Assembly: GCA_030704615.1 (NCBI GenBank)
Contig: CM060731.1
Coordinates: forward strand, 16,370,001-16,434,000
Length of the DNA: 64,000 nt
Direction of reading: 5' to 3'
Source: Takakia lepidozioides
Taxonomy: Eukaryota > Streptophyta > Takakiopsida > Takakiales > Takakiaceae
This document shows, one piece after another, positions 57,694-64,000 of the stretch. The number at the start of each line of letters is the position of its first letter. Positions within the stretch are counted from its first letter, which is position 1. The notes beneath the pieces are model-generated. The model was not told the DNA's origin, searched no databases, and saw nothing but the letters and a program-made list of their open reading frames with translations. Both the position numbers and the translations under genes were made by a program.

Positions 57694-58703
57694 GTGCTAC
57701 CAGTTGCTGAGGAGAGTGTCGGTACGAGCACCAACGATACTAGTGGGTATACAAGACGAGGGGGCGGTTTTAGGCCACCTTCACCTTCAGTGTCTTCTGA
57801 GGAAGGTTCAGACCCAGAGTTAGGAGGATTCTCGCCGAGGGTGCAAGCCATTTCCGTGCCATTGTTGTGGGATACAATGGAGGAAATGTATGGAGCTACC
57901 AAGGGGCCACGTCGGTACTCTGGAGCTGTGGGCACCATCGAGCTTGATGATTTCATACAGGAGTTTGATAGTTGGTGTGATTTGCAGCAGATGCGCAATC
58001 CACAACTGTTTACGCCTTTTATGGCGTGGAAGGGGCTGTTTCAGCACCTTGAGGGGCCGCCCATGGATTACTACCATGAGTTTAGGCGGGGACATGAGGT
58101 GGAGATTGAAGAATGGCGGGTGTATTGGTCACCTGACTATGTCTCCATCACTAGAGGCACAAGGGCAGTGGTGACACCGACAGCTACACCGGCAGCTACT
58201 GCAAGCAGCAGTGGGACGTCAAGTGGAACAAGAGCTGGGAAGTCCACCCAAGCTCCTGCTGCAGCACCAACACCCGTGCCTGCCTTTAACCCAGTTGTGG
58301 AGTTTTTCGAAGAGTTAAGGAGAAACTACCAAAGGATAATGACGGAGAAATTGCGGAGCTTGCAAGAGTTCCAGCGCAAGCCTACTGAGAGTTTGAGGGA
58401 GGCTTACACGCGCATGAGGCGTTTGATAAATGTAACCCAATAGTTACGGAAGCTCAAGCAGTCCAATTCTGGTATGGGATATTGGACAAGGAGCTGAGGA
58501 GAAGGGTGCGGGATGCAACTCTCCTACAAGTGGACCAACCCACCTTAGCAAACGTGTTTTTGCTGGCAGAGCGGATAGAGCTCAATATGGTGGAGGAGCG
58601 AGTGGTCATGGTGGGATTTGGTAATGAGACACAACGAAGTGGGGCTCCTAGCCAACAACAACCACTACCCCAACGTGCTCCTTGCCACACACCGGTATCC
58701 TGA
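57694..58703 (+). pseudogene. gag-like ORF, frameshifted
   Basis: Two consecutive frames: 57694-58443 and 58482-58703. The first holds an acidic/serine N-terminus, LDDFIQEFDSWCDLQQMR, FTPFMAWKGLFQHLEG and, after a T/A/S-rich linker, FEELRRNYQRIMTEKLRSLQ and RKPTESLREAYTRMRRLI. The second holds DKELRRRVRDATLLQVDQPT and FLLAERIELNM. The pattern (F...FW.L..L.G...YY, then E.L..Y..R...L) is that of retrotransposon gag. No CCHC knuckle is seen before the methyltransferase. The frame starts at a GTG in the window; the original start is unknown. Confidence 0.75.
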
Positions 58704-59560
58704 GTTGTTGCCTCTCTCTGCAATTCAAGGGTATCAAAAGGCCTTGCCAGCAGACATTACCTTGCTGGGGGCAGATGATTTGGACCAGCATGGTGCCATT
58801 GACTTGGTGATAGCTGGATGGCCTTGCCAAGGACACTCTCCCGCAGGTCATGGGAACGGCTTGCATGATGCACGATGATTTGTTTTGGGAGATATTGAGA
58901 GTGTTGCGTGACTTGCAGACGAGGCAAGTGCAACCTCTAGCCTATATCTTGGAGAATGTTCCTCTTATGAGGGACAATCGGGCCAGGGTTATGGCCAGTG
59001 TGCATCAAGTGCGGTCTTGGATTGGATCGGCGGTGCTATTGGATGCAACAGCGGTGGGATCACGAGCGCATTGACCTCGATTGTGGTGGACCAATCTTGC
59101 ACCACCAGAGCTGCTCAAGAGAGCATACGATTCCATTCAACGGCCACCCAATCTCACAGTTGAGGGCATTTTGGACCAAGGGAGGCAACCACAGAGGGTG
59201 TGACATGATGACCGTCCACCTCTAGCAGTGGTAAATCGAGTGGGGCAGCCACGTGCGGCCTTGCCTACGCTCATGAGCTTTCCCTCGTCTCATGCTTTTT
59301 GAGACAATGGTCCTGGGTGATTGGGACAGTGTGCTACAGCAATTGGTGGAGCCCAATGCAGATGAGCGAGAACGGGCAATGGGATTTGCCACGGGCACTA
59401 CAGCTGTGCCAGCTCTGTCAGAGGCATCACGCCGACATGTGTTGGGTCAAGCAATGGATTTAAATTTCTTGACATGGGTCCTTGGCTTGTGCATGGCTGA
59501 GCAACGGAGGTTGCAGACAGTGGCGGCTACTTCTGCACTCCCATTTGGTATTGTATCCCC
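58640..59560 (+). pseudogene. DNMT3-like cytosine-5 DNA methyltransferase domain inside the retrotransposon
   Basis: Recognisable C5-methyltransferase motifs in order: IDLVIAGWPCQGHSPAG (motif IV, PCQ with the catalytic cysteine, 58798-58848), DLFWEILRVL, YILENVPLM (motif VI ENV, about 58950), a motif VIII-like GSRAH-stop-PRLWWTNL, ADERERAMGF (motif IX region) and LGQAMDLNFLTWVLGLC (motif X). The layout and AHRxRxxWTNL pattern are DNMT3/DRM-like. Motif I (FxGxG, SAM binding) is not found before RYPELLPLSAIQGYQKALP, so the N-terminus is deleted. A frame change lies near 58875 and another near 59290; stops lie at 59072, 59201 and 59300. The domain is placed between gag and RT on the same strand, and is inactive in this copy. 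Confidence 0.88.
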
Positions 59561-61354
59561 TCTGCCAACTGGGACGGTTGAGGCAGTGAGTGGGGGCGAG
59601 CACAGGATCATGGGGTGCAAACACCCATGGCAGATGTGGGATGAGATGCGGAAAAAAAAAGTCTTTGGATTTATCAAGCAGCGGTATGAGGAGTGGGGAG
59701 AGCCATACACTGAGGATCAGTTGGAGGCCAAGGTGGCCAATGTTTTTTAAGAGGTTGAGAATGTTTCTTCCCCAGAGGATATTCTCAAGGTGGTTATGGC
59801 AGAGCAAGTGGAGGCTACGCCACAATCAGATTGGGCGGACAAGGCCTAAGAGGTTGCTATCTAGCAACCAAAGGATACGTCTCCTACCTCCAAGCCTGAT
59901 GTACCCAAGGTTGCAGTCACTGAGGACAATTGGGAACCAGATGTTGGACCTACAGTCACCGGAGGAGAGAGACGGAGGATCCAGCGATTTCTAAGGGCTT
60001 ATAGAAATTGCTTTGCCTTCGGTTTGAAGGATTTGGGGAGTTTGAAGGGTCAGGAGATTCGTATTGATTTGACAAGTGACACGCCAATCTTTCGAAGGCC
60101 CTACCGGTATAGTGATATGGAGAGGTCATTGATCTAGTCACGGACTATGGAGTTGTTCGAAGCTGGATTGGTGGAGTTGTCAGGGGGGGAGTATGCCTCG
60201 GCAACGGTGATGCCAGCTAAGAAGGATATCTATGGCAATTGGACAGAAAGAAGGATGTGTGGGGACTATCGTCCTGTGAACCGTCAGACTAAGTCCGATA
60301 GATATGCCATGCCAACTCCAAAGGAAATCTTTGATGCCATTGGGCATGCGAAGGTGTTTAGCACATTGGACTTGCGATCCGGTTACCACCAGTTGCCAAT
60401 CAAAGAGGCTGACAAGCAAAAGACGGCATTCTGGGGGATTGACCAACATGGGAAGGATTGCTTGTATCAATGGCGCTTCCTACCGTTTGGGTTGAAGAAT
60501 GCTCCTGCAGAGTTTCAGAGGGTTATGGATAGGATTCTCGTGGGGCTAGACTTTGCCCGGTGTTACATTGATGACATCATCGTCTTTAGTGCTACGGTTG
60601 AGGAGCATGAGAGACACCTTCAGGTGGTGTTTGAGTACTTGAGAGCGCATGGGTTGAAATTGCACCCTGGGAAGTGCAAGTTCTTCCACAACCAGATTGA
60701 GTATCTGGGCCACATGATATACCCTAGAGGATTGGGTATTCAAAAGACGAAGGTGGAGGCCATTGCACGCATTCCACGCCCCATAGATGTTAGCAGAGTT
60801 CGTGCTTTCATGGGGTTGGCAAACTATTATCAACGGTTTGTTAAGGGATTTAGCATCATTGCAAAGGCTCTTACTAAGTTGACCAAGGTGGGTCAGGAGT
60901 GGCAGTGGGGAGGGGAGCAGAAGGAAGCCTTTGAGGAACTCAAGGCTCGATTGACTTCTGCACCTATTCTGAGGCGGCCTATTCGGGGGTGGCATTTCCA
61001 GCTACATACGGATTGGAGTATGTTGGGGATTGGAGCAGTGCTCACACAGATGGTGATGAGGGAGAGAGTTCGTAGTGGCATATGCTAGCCGCTCAATAAT
61101 GATGTCGAGACAAGTATAGTCCTATGAAGGGGGTGTCTAGATGCGGTATGGGCAAGTGGCACATTTCAGATGCTACCTCTATGACATCTCTCACCCTTGT
61201 CACGGATCACCAACCATTGAAGTGGGTGATGGAGTCAGACAAGCTTACAGGGAAGCTTGCACGGTGGGCACTTATGCTTCAAAGAATACGACTTTCAGGT
61301 GGTGCACTCGAGCTCGGTATTGTCAATCAGGATGCCAGATGGATTGAGTCGTAA
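59561..61354 (+). pseudogene. Reverse transcriptase / RNase H region
   Basis: RT of the Ty3/gypsy type. A pre-RT segment (RRIQRFLRAYRNCFAFGLKD, IRIDLTSDTPIFRRPYRY) leads, after a TAG at 60135-60137, to the open frame 60147-61088: MCGDYRPVNRQTKSD, FSTLDLRSGYHQLPIKE, LPFGLKNAPAEFQRVMD, CYIDDIIVFS (YxDD at 60564-60575), GHMIYPRGLGI, FMGLANYYQRFVKGFS and APILRRPI. RNase H follows in broken frames up to about 61354 (LTGKLARWALMLQ). Upstream stops at 59748, 59847 and 59862 interrupt the linker. No protease D-[ST]-G motif was seen between the methyltransferase and RT. Confidence 0.9.
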
Positions 61355-61697
61355 TTGTCATGCCCGAGCGAGCATGATAATACTGGAGCTCGGTTGGGCA
61401 TGGTGAGCGGATGAGGAGATGGTATCAGGATGACATGCATCTGCCTTTTTATGCATCCTAGCAATGGGAGCTCAAGCTGGTCCATCGATGGTGTGCATGA
61501 CGATCCGGAGATCAGTGAGGAGCTTGGTGGTGCTAAGGATGTGCATGAACGATGCAGCAGTGTTGGACTACCTTCGTACTAAGAGACAAAAGCCAGTGTG
61601 ACTGCTACGGAGAGAGATCGGATCCTACAACGAGCCAAGAGGTCAAAGTGGGAGGGGACTCACCTATTCCAAGTATGGGAGGATGGACGACTGAGGA

Positions 61698-62891
61698 TTG
61701 TGCCTCATCCAACACAACGAACGTGATTTGGTACACCATGCCCATGAGGAGTTGGGACATTTTGGGGTGCGGCGCACTCATAGTTTGCTGCAAGGACACT
61801 ACTGGTGGCGGGGCATGCACACGGATGTGCAACAGTTAGTGGCAAGGTGCATGGTGTGTGATAGAGTGCGAGCTTCTTTCAATGCACCTACTCCACAATT
61901 GCATCATTTACCCATTATGGGTTTGGGCTATCGTTGGAGTCTTGACTTCGCAGGCCCATTGCCACTAACGATTCGCCATAACAAATATGTGCTGGTGTTG
62001 GTGGAACATTTCTCCAAGTGGATTGAACTGGTGGCATTGCCTAACAAGGCAAGTGAGAGGGCTGCGTATACATTCTTAGATCGAGTGCTTAGCCAATTTG
62101 GTGCTCTAGCCGAGGTACTCATGGACCAGGGGAGAGAGTTCTTGGGGGAGTTTCAGGCTTTGTGTGAGCAAGCCTTGATAGATCACCGCACTACTTCTCG
62201 GGATCATCTCGAGGCTGATGGCCTGGCAGAGAGGGTTGTACAAACAGTCAAGCAAGGCTTGCGTAAATATGGCTTGCAGAAGGGACACTTAGGAGATTGA
62301 GACCTTCAGCTACCTTGGTTGGCCATGGGCTACAGGTTTAGCAAACAAGCATCACTTGCCTCGTTCTCGCCTTATTTCCTTCTCTTTGGCCGGAAGCCAG
62401 ATTTGCCTGCATCTATTCGCAGGGAGACTGCAATAGTTTTCAACCTTGATGATCCGGATGTGTGGACACAAGCATGTGCCCAGCGGGCAGAGTTGTTCAA
62501 GAGAGTTATGCCTATGGCTTTTGAGAACCTTGCTATTGCCCAACACCAAGACACATTGAGGTACGGCACACTACGTGGACGGGGATATCGGCCAGGTGTT
62601 CGGCGTTTCCACCCTGGGGACTATGTGTATCTGCAGCAGACAGCGCCTATGACTTTGGATGTCACAGCAGGACGTGTGATTCTAAGGGTCCGAGAGGTGT
62701 TGCCTTCAGGAATGTTGATTCTGGAGGGTCGAGATGGCATGATAGAGAAGGACCATGTGTGCAATTGTGCGCCATGTTACCTTCCACATGTGGATGGGAG
62801 GATAGATCCCAACCTTGCAGTGGTACCTGCAGGGTTGCGTTGCATGCTAATGTGGTCATGCTGGTGGTGCCGCGACCATGTTGGTGTGTGA
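61698..62891 (+). pseudogene. Integrase (HHCC zinc domain, DDE core, C-terminal tail)
   Basis: HHAHEELGHFGVRRTHSLLQ to RCMVCDRV gives the HHCC zinc domain. The core has D in WSLDFAGPLP (about 61945), D in LMDQGREF (about 62124) and E in LAERVVQTVK (about 62229), the DDE triad. A TGA at 62298-62300, where TGG is expected (GDW-DLQLPWL), separates the C-terminal part: YFLLFGRKPDLPAS, FHPGDYVYLQQ and HVCNCAPCYLP. No chromodomain is seen at the end, unlike the older element. Confidence 0.88.
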
Positions 62892-63242
62892 CAAATGATC
62901 AAGGAGGTGGCACATGGGATGCTTGACACCGCACTTGAGGAAGTTCCTAGTGGAGAATGGTTGTGTCTACGATGCCTTGGACATAGGTAGTGGGCATGAC
63001 AATGGTGGAATTGACAAGTGATCCAAGGTCTAGCTGATGGGAGCTCAACGCCATGGATACTTAATTGAAGATCATGGATTGTAGGAAGGCGAGTAACGAT
63101 GGGGCTACTTTTGCACCCGGCCTCTTGATCTATTGACTTTAGATACTGGGACATGTGCGATTGACCAAACGATGATTTTATTGAGATGGATACTTGTCAG
63201 CTATCCGGTGTTAGAGGGACCTAATCACCAGCTAGGGGGGCG

Positions 63243-63334
63243 ATTGTGGCATAGCTTTATAGGATTGTGTGCTTAGAATGTATGGTGGACAGCGATGTAT
63301 GTTGTGGCACGATGCTTAGGTGCACGACAACTGT
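63243..63334 (+). repeat. Repeat B1
   Basis: 92 bp from ATTGTGGCATAGC to GACAACTGT, directly after the polypurine-like AGGGGGGCG. It has one mismatch to 63700-63791 and overlaps the first bases of A2 by TGT. Confidence 0.9.
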
Positions 63335-63700
63335 CATGGTTTTAGTCATGGTTAACTAGAATTACCTACTTTTAGTTAACTAGGACATTTTGGATATTTA
63401 TATTAGTATTTTGTGTGTTGGGACTTCATTTGGTCTCACATGCCAAGTGAGGTGTCAAACCTCACTTGGGACATGGGGATGGGTTTTCCCCTTGTGAGTG
63501 TTGAGGAGGGCTCATCTTCTTGTATTTGAGCCTCCATGAGCCTCTCCCACCTCCATAGCTCTAGGTATTGAGAGGGAGTGTGGTGAGGGCTTAGTAGGGT
63601 GGATTCCTTTAGCAAAGGTGCCTTTGGCTTGACTTAGTTTATGTGATTGAGTGGATTCATGAGTGGAGTGTTTCCATTGTGTGTTACACTTCCATTATCA
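63332..63700 (+). repeat. Repeat A2
   Basis: Gap-free 369-bp match of the block opening the element at 55988, with six substitutions. Bounded by B1 on the left and B2 on the right. Confidence 0.95.
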
Positions 63701-63791
63701 TTGTGGCATAGCTTTCTAGGATTGTGTGCTTAGAATGTATGGTGGACAGCGATGTATGTTGTGGCACGATGCTTAGGTGCACGACAACTGT
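63700..63791 (+). repeat. Repeat B2, right end of the element
   Basis: Second copy of the 92-bp block; ends GACAACTGT, where the last T may belong to the flanking integrase. Its end coincides with the B1/A2 joint. Confidence 0.9.
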
Positions 63792-64000
63792 AAGAGATTA
63801 TCTGTGATAGAGATAAAAAATTTGTTAGTTTTTTTTTGAGGTCTTTGTTTTCGATATTGGGTACTAAGCTTAAATTGAGTACTTCTTATCATCCAGAGAC
63901 TGATGCCCAAACTGAAAGGACTAATCAAACCCTAGAATCTATGTTGAGAACATACATTAGGAAACGGCAGAGTTCAATTTTCGATCTTTATCAAAGATGA
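63791..64000 (+). pseudogene. Old chromovirus integrase, right part, runs to the window edge
   Basis: Resumes the integrase cut at 55987: EIICDRDKKFVSFFLRSL, then GTKLKLSTSYHPETDAQTER, NQTLESMLRTYI, with the second catalytic D (CDRD) and E (TERTNQ). Open until TGA at 63998-64000. The joint reads LP-(TAA)-EIICDRD, in register with the left half apart from one stop codon. Confidence 0.85.

Larger units (their letters stand above)
55988..63790 (+). mobile_element. Ty3/gypsy-type retrotransposon carrying a cytosine methyltransferase, with split direct repeats
   Basis: 7.8-kb element inserted in an older integrase. Order: A1 repeat (55988-56356), 1.3-kb leader, gag, DNMT3-like methyltransferase, RT, degenerate RNase H, integrase, polypurine-like AGGGGGGCGAT (63234-63244), then B1 (63243-63334), A2 (63332-63700) and B2 (63700-63791). 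The outer ends are TGTC and, ignoring the last bases, GACA. No tRNA-Met primer site follows A1 and no aspartic protease motif was seen. Frameshifts and stops in all ORFs mean this copy is dead. Integrase and RT are clearly Ty3/gypsy. The repeat layout resembles the split direct repeats of tyrosine-recombinase (PAT/Ngaro-like) elements, which is not expected with a DDE integrase. Confidence 0.85.

Noticed and set aside
55988-63786. Ordinary LTR reading: LTR = 63332-63786 (TGTC...GACA, 455 bp)
   Set aside because: The right end fits TG...CA with matching inverted tips, but the left copy stops matching after 369 bp and an extra 92-bp block lies before the right copy. A simple LTR pair therefore does not explain the data; it is kept only as an alternative through rearrangement.
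1-64000. CRISPR arrays, operons, bacterial promoters, rRNA genes
   Set aside because: None seen; the genes are spliced nuclear eukaryotic genes.

Overview
The window is nuclear DNA of a streptophyte, either a charophyte green alga or an early-diverging land plant. The evidence is intron-rich genes with GT-AG (and some GC-AG) introns, a plastid PsbW precursor, a plastoglobule-type ABC1 kinase, a DPE2-type glucanotransferase, an HT1-like Raf-type kinase, LINE fragments and Ty3/gypsy retrotransposons. I cannot name the species. A DNA methyltransferase carried inside a Ty3/gypsy element, as reported before from a charophyte, leans towards that grade but does not prove it.

Layout. 1-874 (minus): 5' part of an HT1-like protein kinase cut by the window edge. 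0.9-10 kb: gene-free, with a tRNA-like SINE family (about six copies), two tracts rich in ATACCAG/CTGGTAT, a 60-bp tandem repeat and a GTTCCGTAAATGG repeat cluster upstream of DPE2. 10.0-22.4 kb (plus): DPE2, about 20 exons, introns carrying antisense LINE fragments and a second repeat family; one conserved exon does not read in a single frame. 23.0-23.8 kb (plus): unrecognised 247-codon ORF. 24.5-28.8 kb (minus): ABC1 atypical kinase. 29.5-30.7 kb: non-autonomous element with piggyBac-like TTAA ends. 31.6-32.9 kb (minus): intronless RanBPM-like SPRY/LisH/CTLH/CRA protein, divergent from a RAD51AP1-like gene at 33.5-37.5 kb (plus). 38.7-39.4 kb (plus): psbW. 40.7-42.6 kb (minus): rhomboid protein with a RanBP2 zinc finger, divergent from a zinc-transporter gene (MTP5/MTPC2 type) at 43.5-49.6 kb (plus). 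50.9-51.8 kb: second TTAA-flanked element. 52.4-53.7 kb (minus): decayed pogo-like transposase. 53.8-64 kb: nested retrotransposons.

The host genes are single-copy housekeeping loci: cytosolic maltose use (DPE2), plastid quinone and photosystem II upkeep (ABC1K, PsbW), an E3-ligase scaffold (RanBPM), homologous recombination (RAD51AP1-like), an intramembrane protease and secretory-pathway zinc loading. They are not an operon and share no obvious pathway.

The most unusual object is the 7.8-kb element at 55988-63790. It carries gag, a DNMT3-like cytosine-5 methyltransferase, reverse transcriptase and a DDE integrase with an HHCC zinc motif. Its repeats do not form an ordinary LTR pair. A 369-bp block opens the element, and a 92-bp block, the 369-bp block and the 92-bp block again close it (A1-internal-B1-A2-B2). 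The element sits inside the integrase of an older chromovirus.
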